Shown here in pieces: positions 16,912 through 25,387 of a stretch of DNA of 46,381 bases. The notes under the pieces were generated by a model that saw only the letters and a program-made list of their open reading frames with translations, was not told where the DNA came from and made no database searches. The stretch's first letter is position 1; each line of letters begins with the position of its first letter. The position numbers were made by a program, and so were the translations under genes. Source of the stretch: Planctomycetota bacterium (GTDB lineage Bacteria; Planctomycetota; Planctomycetia; Planctomycetales; Planctomycetaceae); the NCBI GenBank assembly GCA_017859815.1, contig JAFMMM010000008.1, positions 1-46,381 on the forward strand, read 5' to 3'.

Positions 16912-17528
16912 CGTATCAATTCACATTTGCACTGACGGAACTTACAGGGATAGCGGATGATCCCGGAAAAGTTGAAACCATCCTGCTTGCAACCTGAGTT
17001 TACTTGAAGCCCTCGAAAAAATCGCGGCCAACTCTTCCCCCCGTCCACACACGGTCTTCACCGGGCTCCAGCAAGCCGCAACACGACCAGTTCTCGAGTG
17101 GATATCGACATTGCCGGATGGGAAAACGGGGCCGGCTGTGGCGATCCTGGGAATTTCCGAAAGCGAGAGGATTTCGCGAGAGATTACCTTTCGCTTGATC
17201 CACACGCCTACACACCATATTCCAACCTTGCAGAAGCTACAACGGGGAGATTCCGATCATCGCAGGCTTCCTCGAACCCCGCGTTCCCGGGAATCTGCCT
17301 TTGAACGACCAGAGAAATCTTCAGATCTGCCCTTTTTTGAGACTCAGCGGAGATGACGGCTGCTCGAATGTCGATTTTCTGACGGAACACTCGATAACAA
17401 GCATGAAAGCACCATGATCCCGCAGACCTCGCCAGGCCCGAACTGGGTCCGGCAGTCAGGTTTGACACCCGATCCGGCGATTTGGCTGTAATCGGGCCCG
17501 AAATCGATTCCGTCAAAGAGGACACTCA
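16912..17528. other. Region between proA and nuoA with one startless open frame
   Basis: This region of about 615 bp separates the divergent proA and nuo operons. On the plus strand a frame is open from 16976 to the stop at 17354-17356 (readable part: SLLEALEKIAANSSPRPHTV, then ATRPVLEWISTLPDGKTGPA). It has no ATG; CTG at 16994 and TTG at 17111 are the only possible starts. It has a coding-like composition but matches no family I know, so it could be a short protein, a decayed gene or chance. The last 70 bp contain the likely nuo promoter. Confidence 0.35.
17462..17501 (+). promoter_or_regulatory. Putative promoter and operator-like palindrome of the nuo operon
   Basis: A perfect TTGACA (17462-17467) is followed 19 bases later by TGTAAT (17487-17492), which matches TATAAT at five of six positions. 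The spacer is two bases longer than ideal. A 10-nt palindrome TCGGGCCCGA (17492-17501) overlaps the end of the -10 box, where a repressor would block transcription. The nuoA start codon is at 17529, with a strong AAAGAGGA ribosome binding site between. Confidence 0.4.
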
Positions 17529-17927
17529 GTGGATACATCCCTGCTTTCTAATCTGCCCAGTCTGCCACCACTGTTCGTGTACGGCGCGATTCTTGTGGGA
17601 TTTGTCGTCACGAATCTGGCGCTGGCCCATCTGCTTGGCCCACGACGCAGAACCGCAGTCAAGGATATGCCTTATGAATCCGGCATGGATCCTGTGGGGG
17701 ACGCCAGGCAACCGTTCGATATTCGCTTTTATTTAGTGGCGATCCTGTTTCTTGTTTTTGATGTAGAACTACTATTCCTGTATCCGTGGGCTGTCAGTGC
17801 CTACAGCGACCTGGGGATTCCGGTTGAATTGCGGGATACAGTGTTCGGAATCATGCTGATATTCATGGCAACCCTCGCACTTGCGTGGATCTATGCCTGG
17901 CGAAAAGGGGTATTTCGATGGCGGTAG
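17529..17927 (+). CDS. nuoA: NADH-quinone oxidoreductase subunit A
   Basis: The product has 132 residues and three hydrophobic segments. This is the small membrane subunit of complex I at the junction of the peripheral and membrane arms. Family blocks are YESGMDPVGDARQPFDIRFY and AILFLVFDVELLFLYPWA, the latter with the conserved Asp and Glu in the membrane. The start codon is GTG at 17529, set by AAAGAGGA six bases upstream. It is the first gene of the operon. Its last ten bases overlap nuoB, implying translational coupling. Confidence 0.96.
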   Translation: MDTSLLSNLPSLPPLFVYGAILVGFVVTNLALAHLLGPRRRTAVKDMPYESGMDPVGDARQPFDIRFYLVAILFLVFDVELLFLYPWAVSAYSDLGIPVELRDTVFGIMLIFMATLALAWIYAWRKGVFRWR

Positions 17928-18523
17928 GACTTCCGGAAAACATTTTCATCACTCGACTGGATGCTGCCGCAAACTGGGCTCGGTCGAACAGTCTCTGGCC
18001 GATGCCATTTGCCACAGCCTGCTGCGGGATCGAATTGATGGCCACAGCGGCCTCACGTCATGACCTGGCACGATTCGGTGCTGAGGTCATGCGGTTCAGC
18101 CCCCGCCAGTGCGACTTACTGATCGTCGCTGGCCGAGTCGTGATGAAGATGCTTCCAGTTTTGCAGCGAATCTGGCTCCAGATGCCAGAACCGAAGTGGT
18201 GCATTTCCATGGGTGCCTGTGCCTGCTCCGGCGGTGTTTTCGACACCTACGCAGTTGTTCAGGGTGTTGACCGTTTTATCCCGGTCGACATGTACGTACC
18301 GGGCTGCCCACCGCGGCCGGAGCAACTGCTTGCTGCAGTGATTGACATGCAGGAAAAGGTTCGCCGCACCGGGACAGTGATGGGACGCGAATTCGCGGCC
18401 CGGGACACGTCATCCGGTCCCACCCCGTTTGACCTGCAGGAGGAGCACCGAATTGAGGACGCCAGCCTGATTCAGCTGGGTGGATTCTCTGCTGCCGCAA
18501 CCACCATGAAGAGGGATGCCTGA
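17918..18523 (+). CDS. nuoB: NADH-quinone oxidoreductase subunit B
   Basis: The product has 201 residues. NuoB carries cluster N2, the [4Fe-4S] centre that passes electrons to quinone. The expected ligands are present: the adjacent pair Cys35-Cys36 (FATACCGIELMA), Cys101 (SMGACACSGG) and Cys130 (VPGCPPRPEQ). Cys103 is an additional cysteine where Asn is usual in 'GxCANSGG'. The ATG at 17918 lies within the end of nuoA. A frame opens at 17885, but that part only repeats nuoA sequence in another frame. The C-terminal tail (about residues 150-201) is longer than the core fold and variable. Confidence 0.97.
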   Translation: MAVGLPENIFITRLDAAANWARSNSLWPMPFATACCGIELMATAASRHDLARFGAEVMRFSPRQCDLLIVAGRVVMKMLPVLQRIWLQMPEPKWCISMGACACSGGVFDTYAVVQGVDRFIPVDMYVPGCPPRPEQLLAAVIDMQEKVRRTGTVMGREFAARDTSSGPTPFDLQEEHRIEDASLIQLGGFSAAATTMKRDA

Positions 18524-18524
18524 G

Positions 18525-19016
18525 ATGGTTTCGCTTGAGGAACTGCAGTCGCGATTTGGCGAAGAAATTCGGGAGAAAACATTTCGCGACAATCGTTTCA
18601 TTGACGTGTCGTCTGGTGTTCTTCTCGACGTACTGAGCGGGCTCAAAGCTGACTTCGGTTTCAGTATGCTCATCGATATCACAGCCATTGACTGGCTGGA
18701 TTACGAAGGAGCGACAGATCGTTTCAGCGTGGTCTACCTGCTGCTGAATGTGGAGACTGGAGAGCGACTGACCATTCGTACTGCGGTAAATCTCCCTGAC
18801 CCGCAACTCCCAAGTGTCTGTGCCCTCTGGATGAGTGCAGACTGGCTGGAGCGAGAGGTCTACGACATGTTCGGAATCTCCTTCAGCGACCACCCGGACC
18901 TGCGCAGAATCCTGATGCCCGAAGAGTTTGCGGCGTTTCCACTGCGGAAAGACTATCCGCTCAAGGGACGCGGCGAGCGACACAACTTCCCTGTGATCAC
19001 ACGGTCCGAGGGCTGA
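18525..19016 (+). CDS. nuoC: NADH-quinone oxidoreductase subunit C
   Basis: The product has 163 residues; it is the 30-kDa-type subunit of the peripheral arm and here is not fused to NuoD. Family blocks are FSMLIDITAIDWLDYEG, SVCALWMSADWLEREVYDMFG, HPDLRRILMPEEF and PLRKDYPLKGRGE. Two ATGs compete: 18516, which overlaps the nuoB stop, and 18525. I chose 18525 because GAAGAGGG ends nine bases upstream. Translation is likely coupled to nuoB. A terminator-like hairpin follows immediately. Confidence 0.95.
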   Translation: MVSLEELQSRFGEEIREKTFRDNRFIDVSSGVLLDVLSGLKADFGFSMLIDITAIDWLDYEGATDRFSVVYLLLNVETGERLTIRTAVNLPDPQLPSVCALWMSADWLEREVYDMFGISFSDHPDLRRILMPEEFAAFPLRKDYPLKGRGERHNFPVITRSEG

Positions 19017-19025
19017 TTCAACAGT

Positions 19026-19058
19026 CCGCGGGACGCTTCTGTGTCCTGCGGTTTTATT
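19026..19058 (+). terminator. Intrinsic-terminator-like hairpin between nuoC and nuoD
   Basis: CCGCGGGAC (19026-19034) pairs with GTCCTGCGG (19043-19051) in nine base pairs, one of them G-T, around an eight-base loop, followed by TTTTATTTTT and more T-rich sequence. This is the full form of a Rho-independent terminator, yet it lies inside the nuo operon, 10 bp after the nuoC stop and about 40 bp before the nuoD start. It probably attenuates the transcript or protects an RNA end created by processing. Confidence 0.65.
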
Positions 19059-19088
19059 TTTGTCTTTTTTGATACGCGGCCTCGTTCC

Positions 19089-20309
19089 ATGCCACTGACG
19101 CCTGTTGCAACACACGGTTCAGAATCCAAAGAACGTGAATACGTCTGGACACTGAATTTCGGCCCTCAGCACCCGGCCACCCACACAACTCTCCGTTTGG
19201 TGCTGACACTGGACGGCGAGAAGGTCCTGCAGGCCGTCCCGTACATCGGCTATCTGCATAGCGGCTTCGAGAAACTGGGAGAGCATCTCGACTTCAACCA
19301 GTATGTGACGATCGCTGACCGAATGAATTATCTGTCCCCGCTGGCTAATGAGATCGCGTGGCATCATTCCGTTGAGAAACTGCTGGGAATCGAACTCACC
19401 CCTCGCTGCAAATATCTGCGAACGATTCTTGCCGAATTGATGCGGCTGCATGACCACCTGCTGAATCTGGGAACAACGGCACTGGATCTCGGCGGCTTCA
19501 CGGCGTTCTTGTACTTCTTCCAGCAGCGAGAGCACATTTACGATATCGTTGAACTGGCTTCCGGTCAGCGATTCCACACAAGCTACACGCGAGTGGGCGG
19601 GGTTCTCTTCGACGTCAACACAGACTGGGTCAACCGAGTTCGCAAGTTCATCCAGAACTTCCCGCCGGTTTACGAGGAGGTCAATCGCCTGCTCACCAAG
19701 AACCGCATCTTTGTGGACCGCACGCAGGGCATCGGCTATCTGAGCCGGGAAGATGCCATCAACCTCAGTGCCACCGGCCCGGTAGCACGGGCGAGTGGAG
19801 TCGAGCGTGATCTGCGCCGCGATGATCCTTACCTGGCCTACAACGAACTGGACTTTGACGTGATCTGCAGCACCGGCGGTGACTGCTATGCTCGTTATCT
19901 TGTGCGGATGCAGGAGATGCTGGAAAGTCTCCGAATTCTGGAACAGGCCATCGAAAACATCCCGTCGGGTCCGGTCAACATCGATGTGGATTCGGACATG
20001 GTTCTGCCACCGAAGCCGTCTGTCTATCGCAGTATCGAAGGACTGATTCAGCACTTCGAAATGATCATGCCGAATCGCAGCCATGACGTTCCTCGCGAAG
20101 AGGTGTACGCGGCCACAGAATCTCCGAACGGCGAACTTGGCTTCTACATTGTTGGTAATAACGAATCTCGTGCCTGGCGTGCCCGTACAAGGCCCCCCTC
20201 ATTCATTCATTTTGCAATGTTTCCGCACATGATTCGCGATCATCAGTTGAGTGACGTCGTCGCGGTGCTGGGAAGCCTGAATATCATTGCCGCCGAACTG
20301 GATCGATAA
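19089..20309 (+). CDS. nuoD: NADH-quinone oxidoreductase subunit D
   Basis: The product has 406 residues. It is the 49-kDa subunit, related to the hydrogenase large subunit, and forms the quinone pocket with NuoB. Diagnostic blocks are FGPQHPATHTTLRLVLTLDG, IGYLHSGFEKLGE, ADRMNYLSPLANE, RVGGVLFDVN and the C-terminal RPPSFIHFAMFPHMIRDHQL. The open frame begins at 19041, but that stretch runs out of the T-tract of the preceding hairpin, so the ATG at 19089 is the start. All conserved blocks are intact. Confidence 0.97.
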   Translation: MPLTPVATHGSESKEREYVWTLNFGPQHPATHTTLRLVLTLDGEKVLQAVPYIGYLHSGFEKLGEHLDFNQYVTIADRMNYLSPLANEIAWHHSVEKLLGIELTPRCKYLRTILAELMRLHDHLLNLGTTALDLGGFTAFLYFFQQREHIYDIVELASGQRFHTSYTRVGGVLFDVNTDWVNRVRKFIQNFPPVYEEVNRLLTKNRIFVDRTQGIGYLSREDAINLSATGPVARASGVERDLRRDDPYLAYNELDFDVICSTGGDCYARYLVRMQEMLESLRILEQAIENIPSGPVNIDVDSDMVLPPKPSVYRSIEGLIQHFEMIMPNRSHDVPREEVYAATESPNGELGFYIVGNNESRAWRARTRPPSFIHFAMFPHMIRDHQLSDVVAVLGSLNIIAAELDR

Positions 20310-20344
20310 CAAGTCCCTGTCCTCTGAAAGTTGGCTGACAGAAC

Positions 20345-20818
20345 ATGACTGTGCTCAGTGAAGAAATTCGAGATCGGATCCGGGCAGAATTCCCCAAGTA
20401 TCCGAACAAGCGTGCCGTTACACTGCCGGCACTGCACATTGTGCATGACACCCTGCGTGCCGTCTCGCGGGAAGCAATCGTGGAGATTGCTGACCTGCTG
20501 GAACTGCATCCAGCAGAGGTGCATGACACCATGACCTTCTACAACTTCTTCAAGACGGAAGAAAACCCTCAGGGAAAGAATCGCGTCTGGTTCTGCCGCA
20601 GCATCTCATGCATGCTGCGAGGCGGCGAAGAGTTGCTGGAGAATATTTGCCAGAAATACAACGTGACCCCCGGACACACGACAGAAGACGGGGCTGTGAC
20701 AGTCGAATTTGCGGAATGTCTGGGTGCCTGCGAGGGAGCACCCTGCATTCTGGTGGACGACGTTTGTCACATGGACATGACAACGGAATCAACGTCAAAG
20801 CTCATCGACGAACTGTAA
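20345..20818 (+). CDS. nuoE: NADH-quinone oxidoreductase subunit E
   Basis: The product has 157 residues with a thioredoxin-like fold. It holds the [2Fe-2S] cluster N1a in the NADH-oxidising module. The four ligands are Cys84 and Cys89 (WFCRSISCML) and Cys125 and Cys129 (FAECLGACEGAP), with the family's C-x4-C and C-x3-C spacing. It pairs with NuoF, the next gene, about 60 bp downstream. The ATG at 20345 gives a standard-length protein. Confidence 0.97.
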   Translation: MTVLSEEIRDRIRAEFPKYPNKRAVTLPALHIVHDTLRAVSREAIVEIADLLELHPAEVHDTMTFYNFFKTEENPQGKNRVWFCRSISCMLRGGEELLENICQKYNVTPGHTTEDGAVTVEFAECLGACEGAPCILVDDVCHMDMTTESTSKLIDEL

Positions 20819-20878
20819 TTACAGGCTCGATAGAGTGATCTTTGGCTTCAACCAGACACAGCGAATCCGAGGCAGATT

Positions 20879-22216
20879 GTGGCAGAATTCGAACCAGTTC
20901 TCTTTGCACGAATCAACAAGCCAGACAGCGCATCGCTCGCAACCTACAAGGCGGACGGTGGTTACTCCCGGCTCGAAGAATTTCTCAAGCTGGATCCCGC
21001 CGACATCACTGCGCAGGTCAAGAACGCGGGACTGCGGGGGCGCGGGGGTGCGGGCTTTCCAACCGGCTTGAAATGGACGTTTCTGCCCAAGGATCACAAA
21101 GGCCCTATTTACCTTGCCGTCAATGCAGACGAGAGTGAACCTGGGACCTTTAACAATCGATATCTGATGGAAAAGGACCCGCATCAGCTGATCGAAGGCA
21201 TCATTCTCGCCTGTCGCGCGATTCGCTGTAATATGGCCTACATTTACCTTCGCTATGAATACGGCGACAGCTACCGAATTCTGGAAGAGGCCATTCAGGA
21301 ATGCCGGGACGCCGGGATCCTTGGAGATAACATCTGCGGTTCCGGGTTCGCTCTGGATATCGTCGTGCACCGTGGCGCCGCAGCCTATATCTGCGGGGAA
21401 GAAACCGGACTCATCGAAAGTCTTGAAGGGAAACGGGCCTGGCCGCGAATCAAGCCACCGTTCCCGGCTATCGAGGGACTGTTTCGCAAGCCAACGATCG
21501 TCAACAATGTCGAAACATTGTGCTGCGTGACGCACATTCTTTATCGGGGCGTTGACTGGTTCCGGTCAATCGGCGTTCAGCCCGACCCGAACAATCCACG
21601 GGATCCCGGCAGCCTTGGCCCCAAGCTCTACTGCATCAGTGGGCACGTGAACAAACCGGGTTGCGTCGAGTTGCCTCTTGGCGTGACAGCTCGAGAGTTG
21701 ATCGACAATCACGCTGGGGGAGTCTGGAAAGGTCGCAGGGCCAAGGCCGTAGTTCCCGGCGGAATCAGCATGGGCTTTCTTTCCGCTGATGAGCTGGACA
21801 TCCCTCTGGACTTCGCTGGTCCGGGAAGTGCCGGATGTCTGGGACTCGGGACGGCGGCTGTTGTCGTTGTTGACGACCAGACCAGTATGGTCGACGTGCT
21901 GTACAACTGCTGTCGATTCATGGCTCACGAATCCTGCGGGCAGTGCACACCCTGCCGCGAGGGTACTCAGTGGATGACACGGATTCTGGAACGAATTCGC
22001 GATGGTCGGGGCCGACTGGAAGATCTGGATCTGCTGCTGGAAGTTGCCGGCTCCATGGGAATCATTCCCGGAACCACAATTTGCGGGTTGTCAGATGGAG
22101 CAGCATGGCCCGTGAAAAACGCGATCAACAAGTTCCGCAGCGAGTTTGAAGAGTACATTAAGAAGCAGAGTCCCTCGGTGACATCTGCACAAAAGCTCAT
22201 GATGGCTGCTCACTAA
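20879..22216 (+). CDS. nuoF: NADH-quinone oxidoreductase subunit F (FMN and NADH binding)
   Basis: The product has 445 residues. NuoF binds NADH and FMN and starts electron transfer. The nucleotide-binding loop GLRGRGGAGFPTGLKW (from residue 51), the NADESEPGTFNNR block and the [4Fe-4S] N3 motif ESCGQCTPCREG are present; the fourth ligand is in GTTICGLSDGAA. The start is a GTG at 20879 with GAGG about seven bases before it; no ATG fits. About 150 bp without a gene separate it from nuoG. Confidence 0.97.
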   Translation: MAEFEPVLFARINKPDSASLATYKADGGYSRLEEFLKLDPADITAQVKNAGLRGRGGAGFPTGLKWTFLPKDHKGPIYLAVNADESEPGTFNNRYLMEKDPHQLIEGIILACRAIRCNMAYIYLRYEYGDSYRILEEAIQECRDAGILGDNICGSGFALDIVVHRGAAAYICGEETGLIESLEGKRAWPRIKPPFPAIEGLFRKPTIVNNVETLCCVTHILYRGVDWFRSIGVQPDPNNPRDPGSLGPKLYCISGHVNKPGCVELPLGVTARELIDNHAGGVWKGRRAKAVVPGGISMGFLSADELDIPLDFAGPGSAGCLGLGTAAVVVVDDQTSMVDVLYNCCRFMAHESCGQCTPCREGTQWMTRILERIRDGRGRLEDLDLLLEVAGSMGIIPGTTICGLSDGAAWPVKNAINKFRSEFEEYIKKQSPSVTSAQKLMMAAH

Positions 22217-22369
22217 AGCCCCATCGAACAGCAGCGATTGGAATTCCCGGACCATCGACAGGCCCAACTGGAAGACTGACCGAAAGCCTGCGATCAGCAC
22301 GGCGGAACTCTGCTGGATTAATCGGAACCACTTTTCTCAGTTAAACCGCAAGCAATATCAGGTATCAGC

Positions 22370-24037
22370 ATGGCAACCGTAACGGTAAACGGAAAAGAAG
22401 TGGAGATCGGCTCCAATGAGCGTCTGAATTGCATTGAGGCGGCAGCGCGGGTCGGTGAGGAGATTCCTGCGTATTGCTGGCATCCGGAACTTTCCGTTGT
22501 AGCCAGCTGCCGCATGTGCCTTGTGGAAGTGGGCGAGAAAAAAGAAGACGGCGAAGTGCAGATGGTGCCGAAGCTGGTTCCAGGCTGCCAGACTCCCGTG
22601 AAAGACGGCACGGTCATTGTATCGGACAGTGAAAAGGTCAAAGCGGCTCGCAAGGCAACACTGGAGTACCTGCTGCTCAATCATCCTCTCGACTGCCCAA
22701 CTTGTGATCAGGCTGGTGAATGTTATCTGCAGGACTACAGCTTCGATCATGGCCGCGGTTACAGCCGGCTTAATGAACCCAAGAACATCAAGCCGGACAA
22801 GGATAATATTGGTGACCAGATCACTCTGTTCACCGATCGCTGCATCATGTGCACACGGTGCGTGCGTTTCACCAGGGAAATTTCCGGATCCTCCGAGCTC
22901 CAGGTGGTCAGCCGTGGCAGCCATGAAGAAATCGACATCTTCCCCGGCCACCCGGTGAACAACCCACTCGCCGGGAACGTTGTTGACATCTGCCCGGTCG
23001 GAGCATTGTGCAGCAAGGACTTTTTGTATGAACAGCGGGTCTGGTGGCTCAAAAGCACCAACTCCGTCTGCCCCGGTTGCAGTACAGGCTGCAGCATTAC
23101 AGTGGATCAAAACGAAGAGCGAGTCTATCGCGTGAAACCGCGCGAAAATGAGCTGGCTCAGGGGCACTTCATGTGCGATGAAGGTCGGTTTGGCTGGAAA
23201 TACACACATTCTGACCAGCGACTCACCAGCCCACAGCAGCGAGAAAACGGCCAGTTGCAGGAAACGGACTGGGAGAAATTGTTGGTTTCTGTGCGTTCAG
23301 CAATCACCCAGCAACAGGCAAACGCCTCAGGCCGGGTTGCTGCAGTTCTCTCACCGTGGATGACAACGGAAGAGGCATGGATGCTCGGTTCATGGCTCAA
23401 AGCCATTGCATCGGATGCAATCCTGGTGCCTGGACCAATCCGGAATTCCGGCGCTGACCAGCAGTTCCCACAGGATCGCAATGGCAATCCGTTGGAACCC
23501 ATTCGTTTCACCATTCGTGCCGAGAAAGCTCCCAACAGAGCTGGCGTGCAGGCGGTCATTGATCACCTGATGGACGGTTCTTCCACCAGTTTCGATGAAC
23601 TTACGCAGCTGGCAGCAGAGGGGAGCGTGGGCATGTTGTATGCTGTCGGTGGCGACCCGGAGGGATGGATTACCGAATCACAGGCGGAGGCATTCAGCAA
23701 CGCTGGCACGCTTATTGTGCAGGATATTCTGCCATCATCACTGCTGCAGCACGCAACATTCGTGCTTCCGGGCGGTACATTTGTCGAACGTGAAGGAGTT
23801 GTTATCAACCACTCCGGTCTGGCACAGTTGATTCGTCGTTCTGTCCGTTGCCCGGATGGGAGTCGTCCGGATTCCCGAATCCTTTGGGATCTGACTGAGC
23901 GCACCGGGCTGGTCCAGTACGAAGCGATTCGGCAGGAGATCGCGGCAGCCATCCCGGCTCTTGCAAGCCTGACAGATGAAGCCCTGAGGAAGAACGGTGT
24001 TGTAACAGGTGACGCGGCGGAGACCGTAGCTAACTGA
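22370..24037 (+). CDS. nuoG: NADH-quinone oxidoreductase subunit G (short form)
   Basis: The product has 555 residues. It carries the N-terminal iron-sulfur chain: [2Fe-2S] ligands Cys36, Cys47, Cys50 and Cys73; the His105/Cys109/Cys112/Cys118 cluster (NHPLDCPTCDQAGEC); a [4Fe-4S] site at Cys158, Cys161, Cys164 and Cys208; and a further CPGCSTGC motif (234-241) opening the molybdopterin-oxidoreductase-like domain. That domain has no visible molybdopterin role in complex I. The protein is clearly shorter than E. coli NuoG (about 900 residues) because the C-terminal domain is reduced. The end (AAETVAN) abuts nuoH with no gap. Confidence 0.95.
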   Translation: MATVTVNGKEVEIGSNERLNCIEAAARVGEEIPAYCWHPELSVVASCRMCLVEVGEKKEDGEVQMVPKLVPGCQTPVKDGTVIVSDSEKVKAARKATLEYLLLNHPLDCPTCDQAGECYLQDYSFDHGRGYSRLNEPKNIKPDKDNIGDQITLFTDRCIMCTRCVRFTREISGSSELQVVSRGSHEEIDIFPGHPVNNPLAGNVVDICPVGALCSKDFLYEQRVWWLKSTNSVCPGCSTGCSITVDQNEERVYRVKPRENELAQGHFMCDEGRFGWKYTHSDQRLTSPQQRENGQLQETDWEKLLVSVRSAITQQQANASGRVAAVLSPWMTTEEAWMLGSWLKAIASDAILVPGPIRNSGADQQFPQDRNGNPLEPIRFTIRAEKAPNRAGVQAVIDHLMDGSSTSFDELTQLAAEGSVGMLYAVGGDPEGWITESQAEAFSNAGTLIVQDILPSSLLQHATFVLPGGTFVEREGVVINHSGLAQLIRRSVRCPDGSRPDSRILWDLTERTGLVQYEAIRQEIAAAIPALASLTDEALRKNGVVTGDAAETVAN

Positions 24038-24088
24038 TTGTCGCCTGCGATTGTATTCTGTGTTTGTCTTTCTACTTCTCTTCCTGCG

Positions 24089-25300
24089 ATGTTTTCTGAC
24101 ATGACTAACCCGCTACCGGAATTGCTGACGACACTGATCACCATTGCAGTGGTTGTTGGTGCCATCCCAGGCGTTTGCAACTATCTGATTCTGCTCGAGC
24201 GAAAACTCTCCGCATGGATGCAGGACCGTATCGGCCCGAACCGAGTGGGGCCGAAGGGGTTGTTGCAACCTCTTGCAGACGGCATCAAGCTGCTGTTAAA
24301 GGAAGAAGTGATCCCGGGCCATGTCGACCGCATTTTGTTCCTGCTGGCCCCCGGCATTTCCGTCTTTACAGCGTTGCTGGCTTTTGCGGTTGTCCCGTTC
24401 GGCCCTGTGGGAGAGCCTGGTGTTCCCTCGTTCCTGCGTTTTATTATCGCGCCCGGCATCGACATTGGACTGGTGTTCATCTTCTCAATTGGAAGTTTGG
24501 CTGTCTATGGCGTCGTACTGGGCGGCTGGGCTTCGAACAACAAGTACAGTGCACTGGGTGCACTGCGAGCAAGTGCTCAGGTTGTCAGCTACGAAATTCC
24601 TCTCGGGATGTCCGTACTGGGAATCGCCCTGATCTCCGGCACCATGAATCTGGAACAGATCATGATGCAGCAGATTGAGGGCGGAATTCTGGGATGGAAT
24701 ATCTGGTTTCAACCGGTTGCGGCAGTGATGTTTTTCACGGCTTCACTTGCGGAGGCAAATCGGCTTCCTTTTGACCTCGCGGAATGCGAACAGGAGCTGA
24801 TTGGTGGCTGGCACACGGAATACAGTGCCCTGAAGTGGGCTCTGTTCTTCCTCGGCGAATACACCCACATGATCACCATCAGCCTGCTGACTGCAATTCT
24901 GTTTCTGGGTGGCTGGCACTTCCCCGGAATTGCTGAAGCGGGTGGCGAGGCCTCGATTATTTCGTGGGTCATCAAGCTGGGCGTTCTGTTGACCAAGGCC
25001 TTGGCTTTTATCTGCATCATGATTGCACTTCGGTGGACGATTCCTCGCTTTCGTTTTGACCAACTGATGGAACTGGCGTGGAGAGTGATGATTCCCCTCT
25101 CACTGGCCAATCTGCTGATGGTGATGATCTGTAAGCACTTCGAATTCAGTCTCTGGTGGCTGTTGCCAGGATCCGCCGGTTTGTTTGCGGCATGGGGATC
25201 GATCAGTGCCAGTCTGCGGGCAGCGGAACGAGCGTCGCGGCCTGGCTACGTGAAGCAACAGCAGGGGGCTGCCACTGCGGCAGCAGGAAGTGCTCACTAA
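24089..25300 (+). CDS. nuoH: NADH-quinone oxidoreductase subunit H
   Basis: The product has 403 residues and about eight membrane segments. NuoH forms the quinone entry channel. Diagnostic blocks are LLERKLSAWMQDRIGPNRVGPKG, cut here to ERKLSAWMQDRIGPNR, then QPLADGIKLLLKEE, ASLAEANRLPFDLAECEQEL and the loop GGWHTEYSALKWALFFLGEY. The frame opens with a TTG at 24038 right after the nuoG stop, but the ATG at 24089 (or 24101) fits the family start. The C-terminal tail is Gln/Ala rich. Confidence 0.96.
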   Translation: MFSDMTNPLPELLTTLITIAVVVGAIPGVCNYLILLERKLSAWMQDRIGPNRVGPKGLLQPLADGIKLLLKEEVIPGHVDRILFLLAPGISVFTALLAFAVVPFGPVGEPGVPSFLRFIIAPGIDIGLVFIFSIGSLAVYGVVLGGWASNNKYSALGALRASAQVVSYEIPLGMSVLGIALISGTMNLEQIMMQQIEGGILGWNIWFQPVAAVMFFTASLAEANRLPFDLAECEQELIGGWHTEYSALKWALFFLGEYTHMITISLLTAILFLGGWHFPGIAEAGGEASIISWVIKLGVLLTKALAFICIMIALRWTIPRFRFDQLMELAWRVMIPLSLANLLMVMICKHFEFSLWWLLPGSAGLFAAWGSISASLRAAERASRPGYVKQQQGAATAAAGSAH

Positions 25301-25325
25301 AAGCACAGAGGAAGACACATTAACA

Positions 25326-25376
25326 TTCGGGCGGTCCTCGACTGGACGGCCCGAAATCCTTGAAATCCGATTTCGG
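25326..25376 (+). promoter_or_regulatory. Mutually exclusive hairpins upstream of nuoI
   Basis: Stem 1 pairs 25326-25337 (TTCGGGCGGTCC) with 25344-25355 (GGACGGCCCGAA): eleven pairs with one G-G mismatch and a six-base loop. Stem 2 pairs CCGAAATC (25351-25358) with GATTTCGG (25369-25376), eight perfect pairs and a ten-base loop. The two share bases 25351-25355, so they cannot both form. Stem 2 ends five bases before the nuoI GAGG box (start codon 25388), so the choice of stem could open or hide the ribosome binding site. Confidence 0.5.
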
Positions 25377-25387
25377 AATCTGAGGTC

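Noticed and set aside
19119-20084. 321-codon minus-strand frame over nuoD
   Set aside because: It is antisense to a conserved nuoD; a mirror frame of its codon pattern.
23426-23437. GGTGCCTGGACC inside nuoG, close to the VPGT palindrome
   Set aside because: It breaks the palindrome and encodes a normal part of NuoG (LVPGP); a chance match.
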